From a virus, in IMG/VR virus record IMGVR_UViG_3300037807_000878, positions 92,429 to 156,428 of that record: 64,000 bases of DNA. One strand, 5' to 3'. Under the pieces are notes generated by a model. The model had not been told where the DNA came from. It saw nothing but the letters and a program-made list of their open reading frames with translations, and ran no database searches. The translations under genes were made by a program, and so were the position numbers. Below are positions 40,026 through 49,641 of this stretch, one piece after another (position 1 is the first letter of the stretch; every line of letters begins with the position of its first letter).

Positions 40026-40644
40026 TATATTCCTTATATTGTTTGAAAAGCTTATTAACGCTGCGAGGCTTAATTAACTTAGACAAGGTTATTTTACTCT
40101 TATCTATAGTAATACGCCAATCTTCGTTACATTCTCTTGTTTTTAAACACTGGGGGTATCCATCACAAGTTAGTACAGCATTATGTTCCTTCCATGCACA
40201 TTGTTTAATTCCTGGACAGTTTCCAGGTGTCCCCGTTATGGGCTCTAAACGAAGGGTTCCCTCTAACCCTTTCTTGCTCGTATGTATTTGTATATAGTCT
40301 ACAAAGAGTTCTGCTATCTCCCATGCAAACACTTGTATATTACATTTGGGACAGTACTGTCCTTTAATGTATTCCTCGTGTTTTTTTGTATCGTAAGAAT
40401 ATACTTTGTCGTTTACTATCTTTATTTTAAAAAGATACTGATATAGAACATTTAAATGTGTTCCACAGTGTGGACAAGGTTGATCTGACATCCCCTTAAA
40501 AACTTCAGAACCTTCACTGATATCTTTACGCAGGGGAGCCTCATAAACCTCGATAAGTTCCGTAGTTTTATCTGCATACACAACAAGCAAAAAGCCTGGC
40601 TTAGTAGGCTTAATGCTTACAATTTTCTTTTTATTTTTAGACAC
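40018..40644 (-). CDS. Zinc-ribbon protein, portal operon
   Basis: A 208-residue protein starting with GTG. Zinc ribbon C57xxC60...C98xxC101, then a second Cys cluster (NCPGIKQC, LTCDGYPQC, TREC) near 154-180, and a basic C-terminus. Zinc-rich proteins near phage head genes may be RNA polymerase-associated or assembly factors; undetermined. First gene of the leftward portal operon. Confidence 0.75.
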   Translation of the reverse strand: MSKNKKKIVSIKPTKPGFLLVVYADKTTELIEVYEAPLRKDISEGSEVFKGMSDQPCPHCGTHLNVLYQYLFKIKIVNDKVYSYDTKKHEEYIKGQYCPKCNIQVFAWEIAELFVDYIQIHTSKKGLEGTLRLEPITGTPGNCPGIKQCAWKEHNAVLTCDGYPQCLKTRECNEDWRITIDKSKITLSKLIKPRSVNKLFKQYKEYNV

Positions 40645-40681
40645 TTTTTAGCGCGTGAAACTTAAAACGCGGAGGTTACTA

Positions 40682-40690
40682 GGTATAAAA
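40682..40690 (+). promoter_or_regulatory. GGTATAAA promoter
   Basis: GGTATAAAA lies 37 bases before the ATG at 40727 and heads the four-gene ATPase-VWA operon. Confidence 0.5.
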
Positions 40691-40726
40691 TAATAAGGCA
40701 TTTCGCTAAAAATTCAAAACATAGTC

Positions 40727-41416
40727 ATGGAAATAAAAACATACAACAAGGCAGATAGTCCACGAGCAGGCTTAGTTGCTCTCTACTATGGAGAACCAGG
40801 TACTGGTAAAACTTTTAACGCACTCTCATATCCTGGACCTATGTTAGTCATAGATACAGAAACCAGATGTGAGTTAGTATTGCGGCAACAAGAGGAGGAC
40901 AAAGAGGTATATATAGCACCGGCACAGTCACTGGCAGATATAAGAGAGTCATTAAATTTCTTTTACCAAAAAACAAAAGACATCGAACGCGGCTCTAGTA
41001 TTATCTCGCCCGCAACTGTAGTGATTGATTCCGCCACGCTATTATTACAAATGGCACAAGAAGAATACTTGAAGACATCCGGCGCACAAAAGATATATCC
41101 ACAATTTATGTGGGGGGAAGTTTATGCTCTACTGGATGAACTAATCATGAAAATGCGTAATTTTGGTTGCAATATTGTTTTCACGGGACAATTAAAAGAT
41201 GAATATACTGGAGAAGGTAAGACCGGTAGAAAGATTTTGGATGTATATAAGCGAATACCTTTTTGGTGTGATCTTATTATTGAGTGCACCTCAAACAGGG
41301 AGGATAAGTCACGCTCATTAACGGTAATAAAAAACGGGTATAGTGAGCACCAGTATTTTAAAATCCCTGCGGGCTTAGAAGGTATCGACGCTTTAATAAA
41401 TTTAAACCAGTGCTAA
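40727..41416 (+). CDS. RecA-like/AAA_24 ATP-binding protein
   Basis: A 229-residue P-loop protein. Walker A GEPGTGKT (22-29), MLVIDTETR (45-53) and VVIDSATLL near 104 as Walker B, with VFTGQLKDE later as a sensor-like strand. This is the layout of phage nucleotide-binding proteins (AAA_24/Sak4-like), some of which act as single-strand annealing recombinases. It heads an operon with a MoxR ATPase. Confidence 0.82.
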   Translation: MEIKTYNKADSPRAGLVALYYGEPGTGKTFNALSYPGPMLVIDTETRCELVLRQQEEDKEVYIAPAQSLADIRESLNFFYQKTKDIERGSSIISPATVVIDSATLLLQMAQEEYLKTSGAQKIYPQFMWGEVYALLDELIMKMRNFGCNIVFTGQLKDEYTGEGKTGRKILDVYKRIPFWCDLIIECTSNREDKSRSLTVIKNGYSEHQYFKIPAGLEGIDALINLNQC

Positions 41417-41751
41417 AGATAGCTCTTTTCACAAGGGAGGATGTATTTATATTTGCTGAGTTAGATAGCATGTTGATGTATCTATTTCTAGGAGATATAT
41501 ACAAAGAGGATATAAAGTATGTTCTCGAAGTGAATAAAGATGTAGATGCAATATGTTTAGATACTCAGAGATTTAAAGAGGTATTAGGTAAAAGCTTCGA
41601 GATAAATACTTTTAATCTCATGCATTATAAAACATTAAAAACACATATGTTACAAACTATATTAAAAGAAGAAGAAGAAGAAGAGATACTGATAATGCCC
41701 TTTCTGAAAGACAAGACTGTCCATGATGTTAGAGCGGCTTACTTAAACTAG
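41410..41751 (+). CDS. Hypothetical protein, GTG start
   Basis: A 113-residue acidic protein starting at a GTG that overlaps the previous stop by seven bases. It has a run of Glu (KEEEEEE) and no recognisable domain. It lies between two ATPase genes in one operon. Confidence 0.65.
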   Translation: MLKIALFTREDVFIFAELDSMLMYLFLGDIYKEDIKYVLEVNKDVDAICLDTQRFKEVLGKSFEINTFNLMHYKTLKTHMLQTILKEEEEEEILIMPFLKDKTVHDVRAAYLN

Positions 41752-41760
41752 GAGATAAAA

Positions 41761-42783
41761 ATGGCTGAAACAGCGCAAACAATTAAAGAAATTTTAATGA
41801 GACAGATCGATGTCCCTATCTATATCTGGGGTCCTCCTGGGATTGGAAAATCAGATATCGTTAAACAAGTGGGAGAAGAGTTAGGGGTAGACGTAATCGA
41901 CATACGGCTCTCCCTTATGGACCCTACAGACTTACGAGGTGTTCCTATGATAATTGAGGGAGAAGCTAAGTGGGTTAAACCAAGCTTTCTTCCCAAGGAA
42001 GAGAACACTATCATATTCTTCGATGAGCTAAACCACGCTCCTCCTAGCGTTCAATCAGCTGCCTATCAAATCATACTTGATGGACGAATTGGCGAGCACC
42101 GTCTCCCTAATAATACAATTCGTATTGCGGCTGGTAACCAAAAAGGAGAGGGTATTCTAGGATATGATTTACCCTTGCCTTTAAAGAACCGTTTTGTGCA
42201 CTTAGAGATGCGTCACGATAAAAATGCCTGGGTAGAGTGGGCTCGGGATTCTGCTATTGATACTAGGATTATCTCTTTTATTGAGTCCAAGCCAGAGCTT
42301 CTTATGGAGTTACCAAAAGGGCAAGCAACACAAAGTGCTTATGGTTTTCCTACCCCCAGGAGTTGGGTTTTTACCTCTAAAATCATAAAAGGTCTTAGTT
42401 TAAAGGAAGAGGAAAAGATACTCGCTCCTTTAGTGGAAGGGGCTATTGGGAAAAAAGCATCGGCTATATTTAATGCATATTTGTTATTACTAGAAGAGTA
42501 TAAAACACCTGAGTTTATCTTGGATAATCCAGATTACATAACAAAAGACGTAGATAAAAGTGTTATGTGGAGTGTACTTACCTCCGTTGCGGAGATTGTA
42601 ACAGAAGATAAAAAAGATAACTTCCTAAGATTAATTGACAACCCCTCGATCCCCAAAGAGCTTAGTCAGTATGCGCTATCACTTGCTTTGAGTACTTACT
42701 GCAAAACTTGGTTACTTTCTGGCGATATCCTTAAGAAAGCTCTTAACAGCGAAGAGGTAAAACTTGCTGCCAATTCTCTATGA
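41761..42783 (+). CDS. MoxR-type AAA+ ATPase
   Basis: A 340-residue AAA+ ATPase. Walker A GPPGIGKS (24-31), Walker B TIIFFDELNHA (83-93), sensor 1 IRIAAGNQKG near 122 and arginine-finger region LKNRFVHLEM near 143. MoxR/CbbQ proteins remodel partners that carry VWA domains, and the next gene encodes exactly such a protein (four-base overlap). Shine-Dalgarno AGGAG is present. Confidence 0.92.
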   Translation: MAETAQTIKEILMRQIDVPIYIWGPPGIGKSDIVKQVGEELGVDVIDIRLSLMDPTDLRGVPMIIEGEAKWVKPSFLPKEENTIIFFDELNHAPPSVQSAAYQIILDGRIGEHRLPNNTIRIAAGNQKGEGILGYDLPLPLKNRFVHLEMRHDKNAWVEWARDSAIDTRIISFIESKPELLMELPKGQATQSAYGFPTPRSWVFTSKIIKGLSLKEEEKILAPLVEGAIGKKASAIFNAYLLLLEEYKTPEFILDNPDYITKDVDKSVMWSVLTSVAEIVTEDKKDNFLRLIDNPSIPKELSQYALSLALSTYCKTWLLSGDILKKALNSEEVKLAANSL

Positions 42784-43997
42784 TTGATAAAGTAACTCTA
42801 GCTACTAATCTGCGAGCAACTAAAATTTTTCTAATGCATAAAGCCCCTTTCTTCGGCGCTTTATTCTATGGGACTACAATAAGTATTAATGAAGAGGAGG
42901 AGAGGCCTTCCTGCGCTTGGACAGATGGAGAGACTATTTATTTCAATCTGCAACAGCTAAATACCTTACTGGAAGACTCTTTTATGGCTATGAAAGAAAA
43001 AGAAGTAAACAAAGAACACTTTATTTTTGAATGCATTACGTTCCTAGCCATTCACGAATTGATGCACTGCATGTTTCTTCATTTAGAAAGAAAAGGCGCT
43101 AGAGAAGCACTTATTTGGAATTGTGCTGCAGATGTAACAATTAATACATTAATAGATCAGTGGTTCCCATCTTTGAGGTCCCCAAAAGGTTTGTTAACTG
43201 CATCTTCTTTCAATCTTAATAATGTAAGAAATAAAACAACCGAAACTGTTTATGATGAGTTATTAAATAAGGGAGTAGATCCTTCAAGAATGACCATGCT
43301 AGATCTACAAGAGGATCTGGAGAAAAATAGCCAAGATCTTAAAGATGAATGGCAAAAGAAAATGGAGCAGGCTAAGGCGCAATGCTCTGGAAATATCCAA
43401 CCAAGAGACGCTCGCCCTATTTCTGGCCGAACTGATTCACTAATAGACTTATTAGATGAGGTGTACGAGCCTAAAGTTAATTGGAGAGAGCTAATCGATC
43501 ACTTGGGTGGAGAGATAGCTAAAGGAGACTTTAGTTTTCGGAGACAGTCTAAAAATAGCATAGGTACAAATTATTACTTACCTAGTATGCATACATATGA
43601 ACCTTTTGTGGTGGTAGCTATCGATACTAGTGGAAGTATTTCCAAAATGGAATATGTTCGATTTATGTCGGAAGTAAGGGGTATCTTGTCCTTGCATAAT
43701 TGTAAAGTAGGCTTACTCCAGTGTGATACCTCTATCACAAGCTATGTAGAGCTCTCTACGGGAGATGCGCTACCACCTGTAAAGGGAGGAGGGGGAACTA
43801 GATTTAAGCCGGTTTTTGAATATCTAAATTCTATTAATAGAAGCATAGAGGCCCTTCTTTATTTCACTGATGGATATAACTTCGATTCAGGTTTTGAAAA
43901 AGCTCTGGCTGTAAATCACCAAGTCGTTTGGGTCATGACAACAGGAGTAACTGCACCTGAAATTGGACGAAGTTTGCGCTACGATCCTTATACTTAG
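42780..43997 (+). CDS. VWA protein with metallopeptidase-like domain
   Basis: A 405-residue two-domain protein. The N-terminal domain has AIHELMHCMFLH with HELMH at 92-96, a zinc peptidase-like motif; the C-terminal VWA-like domain has the MIDAS motif DTSGS at 282-286 and DGYN near 365. This is the DUF2201-type layout, normally paired with a MoxR ATPase as here. Its 3' end meets the tail gene convergently. Confidence 0.9.
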   Translation: MIDKVTLATNLRATKIFLMHKAPFFGALFYGTTISINEEEERPSCAWTDGETIYFNLQQLNTLLEDSFMAMKEKEVNKEHFIFECITFLAIHELMHCMFLHLERKGAREALIWNCAADVTINTLIDQWFPSLRSPKGLLTASSFNLNNVRNKTTETVYDELLNKGVDPSRMTMLDLQEDLEKNSQDLKDEWQKKMEQAKAQCSGNIQPRDARPISGRTDSLIDLLDEVYEPKVNWRELIDHLGGEIAKGDFSFRRQSKNSIGTNYYLPSMHTYEPFVVVAIDTSGSISKMEYVRFMSEVRGILSLHNCKVGLLQCDTSITSYVELSTGDALPPVKGGGGTRFKPVFEYLNSINRSIEALLYFTDGYNFDSGFEKALAVNHQVVWVMTTGVTAPEIGRSLRYDPYT

Positions 43998-46996
43998 CGT
44001 AAGCCTTGAACTATGTCTAGATTAAAGTGGGGGATGACTGTAAGGACTTCCCCCTCTTTCTCTATAGATATCTCTGCTATATAACGCCCAACAAGTGCCG
44101 TTTCTTCTTTTGTTAAAAGTATAGCCGCACGTCCGTTAATATCAGATGTAATAGTACATTCTCTATCTACCATTAATACAGAGTTATAAGCAGCTTTCAT
44201 GGCAAAATAAACTGTATACCCGGTTAAATTCTTTGGCAACTGAGTGATCTTATCAATAACTCTTACAGCTAACGTAGGGGTATCGCCGGAAGCAAATGTA
44301 GTGTCGTCAATATCCAAATCGAGTACATTCGTACTAAACCGCCTTAATGGATTAAGCTCCTCTGAGACGCCCTGTAACGTAACTGTAGTGTCCTCTGTTA
44401 TATTCATATAACGCACATATGTATCGTTGTTTTCGCGCGTGAGCTTTAGTTTATAGTCCCCTGGGATTAAAGATAGCTTAACACTACCAGCTTCTGCTGC
44501 TGTGTAATTATCAATAACAATTGGATGCGGATATACAGCTGTATTCCATACATCTATAGTAGGTTTACCAAAACCGCCTACTAATGTTATATCCTCTATA
44601 TTAACGGTGCATCCTACTACCTCAACTAAACCACTTGTGGTTGTTGAGTTATTATGAGCAAAGAGTGCTGCTTGTGCGCTTCTCTCACCTACTCCATTCA
44701 GTATGTCCCCTGTAGCCCATTGGCCATCTATGCTAAAGTAAGTATTACGTAATCCTGTAAGAGGCTTACTGAAATCAGACTGTTCATATGTTGTATAAGG
44801 CTCTGCTTTACTAACCACAACATTTTCAATAAAGATGCTATTATCTTTAATTATATTATAATTAAGTATAGCTCCTTCTTCATTAAGAGTGAAGAAGGTG
44901 TTAAAGCTCAAGTAAGCATTCTCCCCTACATAATTAATTATATCGGTATACTGTGTCCATTCTTCGTTTAACGATATGTCACTTTCCCACAAAGGTTCAT
45001 CTATATCCACTTTTTCTAGTGAGTTATCTAAGCGAACTTTCATTTGATATGGTTCAAAATCTTCTTTTTCTATCCTAGCGTAAAAAGACACTAAATAAGA
45101 ACCAGTGTCTACCATACCTTCATTAGCTAGTGTAAAAGCAGCTGCTCCTGAAGTGCCTAACTTGATTTCTAATGCGTGATTTTTCTGACTGCCAGGGCCT
45201 ATCTCATAAGTAGATCCTATCTCGTGTGTTTGCCAATACATAAGCGAATTATTAAAATCGCCATTAAGTATCTGATTATTTTTTGTCTCTGAAGCTATAG
45301 ATATATCCATAGCATTGCCGTTAAAGTCAGCTGTTATCTCCTTAATCGTAAGGTTATCAAAAACAATATCAGGATTATCTAGGCCTGTATTGATAGCAAA
45401 CGAAGGTCCTTTAGAATAAAAATGTTTCTGATGGTGGCTACTTTCCGTCGTCATGGATAGCAAAATAGACTGTGTACTTAATGCATTCCCCCAATCCCCC
45501 ATATCTAACCACAAATGAAGGGGCTCTAAAACTAGTGCACCATTATCAACATGATCACTGTAGTGCTTGTACGCATCATACTCTATTAGATAAGGTTTGC
45601 CTGTTTCTAATATATTTTTCTGTCCGATTGAGAAGCGTCCATCATCATAAGAATATATTCTGCAGGCAGTGGATGTTTCGTCTTCACTGTATTCTTCAAT
45701 AGCGTCTCGTATATTCTCTGTCCGGTTTATATACTCCCAATCACTAGCTTGTCCATCTTCTTGCCATAAGGCAAAATCGTTATTTAATACTAAATTGGGG
45801 CCTGTTTCGTACACAACATCAGTCCATGAAAGCATGTCCGGCGAAAAGAAATTCTTTAATACTTGCACATCAGTTCCATATTTTACAGGCGCATCGTTAC
45901 CGAGATAAGAAGGTTTATCCTCAAAAGAGTACAAAAGTTTGATACTAGAAACAAGGCACTCGTTTAGCCCATCACTATGTACAAAAACTTTTAAAGCAAA
46001 AAGCTCGTCCTCCTGCTCGGTAGGGTTATACTCATATAAACAAGCATTTAGCTCCTCTAAAGTTGAGGATACACCAAAGGTCTCGTCTATAGCTGTATCC
46101 CAAGGAGGACTATTCCTAGGTATTTTCCAAGTAACTCCTCCATCATATGAAACTTGAAAACCTAGCGTGCATCCTTCTGCATCTACTTCAATACCGATAG
46201 CCCTAAAACCGATTACGTTAGTCTCCAAGACAGTAACAAAGTAGGTATCTTCTACAGGATAGAGAGGATAAACGAGCCACTGAGTGCTTTTTAAACTGTC
46301 AGTTAGTATATGAAACTGAGCTATATACAGGCCAGGAGAGGCTGTACCTGGATATCCGCCTACGTATAAAGGCTTTGCGTGGCCCCTTAAAATAGGTCTC
46401 TCCTCTGTTGCTACAAAAGACTCGTAACCATTTACGCAGAAAGTAAAGCCTGTTTCATCTACCTGAATAGATAAGGCCACCAGATCTCCTACAGGTACAA
46501 TAGGACCTTGGATTAGCTGTTCCTCCCCAAATAAGGGAGTATACGCAAAGTTTATTTTATAGTCTTCAGTATATAGCTCATAAACGAGGGTATTATCGTC
46601 TACAATTTTTGCTATTGTTTGTTTAGAAGATGTATGAAGCTGAGCTAAACACCTAATTGTAAAGTTCTCTTTTTTTCGAATAGCTTCGTATGTTTCTATC
46701 TTTATATAAGAATTAAACCCTTCGCAACCAAAAAATAACGAAGCTGCCGGTTGAGTGTTGTCTGAGTGTCTTACGTGTCTTTGTATATTACTAGAACTTA
46801 TTTGTGCCTTATGGAGGCTCTCATCAATAATAGCTAAGCTGTTACTATCCTCGTTAATATATACACCAACAGGGAAGCCTTTTAACCCTCTTTCAATATT
46901 AAACGCTTTTAAGCTTATTCCGTTGTCTTTTATATCAAAGAGCTGTGGCTTAAAAAAAGTTTTATTACTATCTGTTAAATCAAAAGGCGCTTTCAT
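43994..46996 (-). CDS. Large tail protein, carbohydrate-binding-like domains
   Basis: A 1000-residue beta-rich virion protein. Residues about 90-230 resemble a concanavalin/LamG jelly roll. Two CBM-like modules start with LVLNNDFALWQEDG (about 400) and ILNGDFNNSLMYWQ (about 580). The C-terminal ~110 residues resemble a BppU-type Ig domain (TPTLAVRVIDKITQLPKNLTGYTVYFAMK). Likely a host-binding or baseplate appendage. Confidence 0.75.
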   Translation of the reverse strand: MKAPFDLTDSNKTFFKPQLFDIKDNGISLKAFNIERGLKGFPVGVYINEDSNSLAIIDESLHKAQISSSNIQRHVRHSDNTQPAASLFFGCEGFNSYIKIETYEAIRKKENFTIRCLAQLHTSSKQTIAKIVDDNTLVYELYTEDYKINFAYTPLFGEEQLIQGPIVPVGDLVALSIQVDETGFTFCVNGYESFVATEERPILRGHAKPLYVGGYPGTASPGLYIAQFHILTDSLKSTQWLVYPLYPVEDTYFVTVLETNVIGFRAIGIEVDAEGCTLGFQVSYDGGVTWKIPRNSPPWDTAIDETFGVSSTLEELNACLYEYNPTEQEDELFALKVFVHSDGLNECLVSSIKLLYSFEDKPSYLGNDAPVKYGTDVQVLKNFFSPDMLSWTDVVYETGPNLVLNNDFALWQEDGQASDWEYINRTENIRDAIEEYSEDETSTACRIYSYDDGRFSIGQKNILETGKPYLIEYDAYKHYSDHVDNGALVLEPLHLWLDMGDWGNALSTQSILLSMTTESSHHQKHFYSKGPSFAINTGLDNPDIVFDNLTIKEITADFNGNAMDISIASETKNNQILNGDFNNSLMYWQTHEIGSTYEIGPGSQKNHALEIKLGTSGAAAFTLANEGMVDTGSYLVSFYARIEKEDFEPYQMKVRLDNSLEKVDIDEPLWESDISLNEEWTQYTDIINYVGENAYLSFNTFFTLNEEGAILNYNIIKDNSIFIENVVVSKAEPYTTYEQSDFSKPLTGLRNTYFSIDGQWATGDILNGVGERSAQAALFAHNNSTTTSGLVEVVGCTVNIEDITLVGGFGKPTIDVWNTAVYPHPIVIDNYTAAEAGSVKLSLIPGDYKLKLTRENNDTYVRYMNITEDTTVTLQGVSEELNPLRRFSTNVLDLDIDDTTFASGDTPTLAVRVIDKITQLPKNLTGYTVYFAMKAAYNSVLMVDRECTITSDINGRAAILLTKEETALVGRYIAEISIEKEGEVLTVIPHFNLDIVQGLR

Positions 46997-47328
46997 GAAT
47001 CCAACCTTGTCCCTAGTTTATTCCAATCTATATCTTCTGCGCCTTCAGGTACTGTAACCAACCTAATCAGACCTAACGAAGGTATTTCTATACGATATCC
47101 CATACGATCATAGATAAATTGACTAGTGATAGTGTCAAAATCTGTTTCGGCGTATAGCGTTGTTTCAAAGTAACCTTCTTCGTCGGTTACAACTTCTATA
47201 GGTATTAAACTGACCATTTCGTTTTCAGTTGTATAAGCCATAACAGCTAGAGGTCTAAAGTATATGTATATATCTGATAACGGAGTTGTATCGGATTTTA
47301 CTAATTTACCAGTTACTTTTCGTGTCAT
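46993..47328 (-). CDS. Small virion-type beta protein
   Basis: A 111-residue beta-rich protein resembling a carboxypeptidase-regulatory or Ig-like domain (VTGKLVKSDTTPLSDIYIYF...DEEGYFETTLYAE). It probably connects to the 1000-residue tail protein (four-base overlap). Confidence 0.65.
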   Translation of the reverse strand: MTRKVTGKLVKSDTTPLSDIYIYFRPLAVMAYTTENEMVSLIPIEVVTDEEGYFETTLYAETDFDTITSQFIYDRMGYRIEIPSLGLIRLVTVPEGAEDIDWNKLGTRLDS

Positions 47329-47617
47329 TATTTAACCAGAGTAGAGGTCCATTTTTTTCTATATCTTCTTCTTTAATCTCTTCAAGTTGAATACCATTAA
47401 TTGTATCTACTGTAAGAGAATACCATTGATCCTGAAAAAGAAAGACTAAATAAGAGCGTACTATCTTACTACCTTCCATTGACTTTATAGCCGTATTGCC
47501 TTTACCTATTTTATCCCAACGAGCAATGCTGAGAGTTTGTTTAGCTAAAAAATCTCTTAAGGTGATTATATGTTGATTTTCATCGTAAATAATAGCTTTA
47601 TTCGCAGTCGCACTCAT
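47306..47617 (-). CDS. Hypothetical tail-operon protein
   Basis: A 103-residue protein, first gene of the tail unit 47617-43994. TATAAT ends seven bases before the ATG. No motif recognised. Confidence 0.6.
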   Translation of the reverse strand: MSATANKAIIYDENQHIITLRDFLAKQTLSIARWDKIGKGNTAIKSMEGSKIVRSYLVFLFQDQWYSLTVDTINGIQLEEIKEEDIEKNGPLLWLNNDTKSNW

Positions 47618-47624
47618 TCATTTA

Positions 47625-47630
47625 ATTATA
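47625..47630 (-). promoter_or_regulatory. -10 TATAAT, leaderless arrangement
   Basis: TATAAT on the minus strand ends seven bases before the ATG at 47617. It would serve the unit holding the 1000-residue tail protein. Confidence 0.5.
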
Positions 47631-47698
47631 AACACATTATATCAAAACTCCAAAATCACTATGTGTTAAAAAATAGGTATTAGAAGGCATAAAAGAGC

Positions 47699-48865
47699 AT
47701 GTTAGATACAGAAAATGTAAAAGTACTTACAAGAGGATTGGAGAGTTTAGATTATCAGACTCTTTCTTTTATACCTATTAACCCCACTCTGCAAGCAGCT
47801 GTGCACCCAACATCGTCTCTATATCAGAATAACCAGCGTAAGCACACTACACGGCTTAACTTAAATATAAAGTATAAAACAGAAGCTTTAGAAGAAGCCT
47901 TAAAGCTTGAAACATACCTGTCTCTTTTCTTAGGCGATATACAACAATATGCAATTTTCTGTGTACAAATAGATAATAGTTATTACTACTGTTTTAATAA
48001 GGTTATAGACATTTTAAAGGGTTTAGAGTGTTTTACAGATAGAAGAGATATTTATTTTACAGAACAACCCATTAACCCTTTTAATGCTCTCAGAGTTGGT
48101 TATCCTTGGACTGAGAAGCCTTCTATATATGAGGAAAAACAACGAGTCGCAAAACTACTTTCCTCTAAAGATGGACGCACTATGTTGTTTAATATGCTAG
48201 GCTTATATATAAAACCTAGTATATTTGGTAGCTATAGTCTTAGTGACGAGGTAAGGTCTTTACGTAATTTAGATGTTAGATTTCAGCATAAAGAGGATCT
48301 AACATTGGTAGCTAATGCCTTGTTACATAATAGTATCTTGGTACCTATAAAGAGTACATATACTGAAGCAAACATAGAGTTAAAGGAAGCCTATTTAAAT
48401 ATAGATGGCGAAAAAGCTTTTCTTATAAACCGTAAAAAATACTATATTGAAAAGTTAAAAACACAGCCCCCTTCTTCTTTATTACATTTTGCTCCCGCAG
48501 AGATACAAGAGCTTACGGAAAATCAGAAATACGTTTCATTACGAAACCATACCTGTCTCGATAAAAACTGTTCTGTAGGTTACTACATTAAACATAAAAT
48601 GCAGTTGAAACGAAGTTCTATTCTATGTATAGGCGAGAAGACCTTTTTTCCCTCACCCTCCTATTACAGCTTAACTAATCAAAATTCTGTCGTAGGCTTA
48701 ATTAGCGGCTTAATAAGTGTAGATTCGTTTTCCAGTTCTGTGCGAAATTACAGAAGAACTTTCATCAGTGTATCAGATATATTGACAGTCTTTTTAAGTC
48801 TATCATCGCTACTAGCTCAAGAGCGCGTGCTCCTACATAGAAGACGACATATTATTGGACATTAA
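47699..48865 (+). CDS. Unknown 388-aa protein, isolated plus-strand gene
   Basis: A 388-residue basic protein with no family I recognise. It lies alone on the plus strand among minus-strand virion genes, with a weak TAGGTATTAG...CATAAA promoter just upstream of the ATG and four bases of convergent overlap at its end. A CLDKNCS segment near 288-294 is the only clustered Cys. The layout is that of a moron or accessory gene, like the reverse transcriptase operon. Confidence 0.8.
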   Translation: MLDTENVKVLTRGLESLDYQTLSFIPINPTLQAAVHPTSSLYQNNQRKHTTRLNLNIKYKTEALEEALKLETYLSLFLGDIQQYAIFCVQIDNSYYYCFNKVIDILKGLECFTDRRDIYFTEQPINPFNALRVGYPWTEKPSIYEEKQRVAKLLSSKDGRTMLFNMLGLYIKPSIFGSYSLSDEVRSLRNLDVRFQHKEDLTLVANALLHNSILVPIKSTYTEANIELKEAYLNIDGEKAFLINRKKYYIEKLKTQPPSSLLHFAPAEIQELTENQKYVSLRNHTCLDKNCSVGYYIKHKMQLKRSSILCIGEKTFFPSPSYYSLTNQNSVVGLISGLISVDSFSSSVRNYRRTFISVSDILTVFLSLSSLLAQERVLLHRRRHIIGH

Positions 48866-49641
48866 GCGAAAAAGGTTCTCATCACAATAACAATATCTTT
48901 CTTAGTCTGCCCCCTAGTGATATCATCTGGTATCACTGGGCAGATTGAGAAATAAAACTCACTACTTATTTTTTCGCTATTTGCGTCGTAAGTGATTCCA
49001 TCAATACTAGTATAGCCTTCTTTTGGGACAATAACTGTAGCGGGCTCTAGATAACTACTATCTCCTTTTAAGTATTTAATACGGCTGCCATCCGAACCAC
49101 CTTCGGTTAGTAACGGAGACACCCACCAACCAGAAGGAGGCCAGGACGACGATGAAACAAAACCCATAGCTTCTGCCGTTAGATCGATAGCTCTAAGTAA
49201 TGGCTTATTGCCAGTATTAGTCGTGCCAAGTAGTAAAGGGCTTTCTGGTTCTTCCCCAGTGAAAGCTGCCTCAAAGGTATCATAAGCCTCTAAGCGTGGT
49301 TTATTTATTAAAGTTGTGCCTTCAGCTGCTGCTGTTAAGGAAACACATAAATTAAACTGCCCGCTTGGGGCTGGTTTATTCCAATTAGGAATCTTAAGAT
49401 ACTGTAAACCCTCGGATGTTTCTGAGCGTAATACAAGGATGTCGGGAGAAGTAGGTGCTCCTCCCTCTTCTGGGCGCTTCATGGGCATCAATACCTCTTC
49501 GGTAGAGCTCCCCGCAGCATATAGTAAACGAGCTCGCTCGCTCTCAGTCGAAGAGAGCTCTTGCCAGTTTCCTGGGGTTTCCGATAGTGATTCGGTCTTT
49601 CCTTCCGTTTCCACAAACCATTTTATGATAGGTGCAGCCAT
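48862..49641 (-). CDS. Hypothetical virion protein
   Basis: A 259-residue Ser/Gly/Pro-rich beta-type protein in the tail block. Its first 98 bases overlap the end of the upstream gene in another frame, which is unusually long. No family recognised. Confidence 0.65.
   Translation of the reverse strand: MAAPIIKWFVETEGKTESLSETPGNWQELSSTESERARLLYAAGSSTEEVLMPMKRPEEGGAPTSPDILVLRSETSEGLQYLKIPNWNKPAPSGQFNLCVSLTAAAEGTTLINKPRLEAYDTFEAAFTGEEPESPLLLGTTNTGNKPLLRAIDLTAEAMGFVSSSSWPPSGWWVSPLLTEGGSDGSRIKYLKGDSSYLEPATVIVPKEGYTSIDGITYDANSEKISSEFYFSICPVIPDDITRGQTKKDIVIVMRTFFA

Noticed and set aside
45472-46157. Plus-strand frames antisense to the 1000-residue tail protein
   Set aside because: They are shadows of the long minus-strand gene, with no promoter or Shine-Dalgarno.
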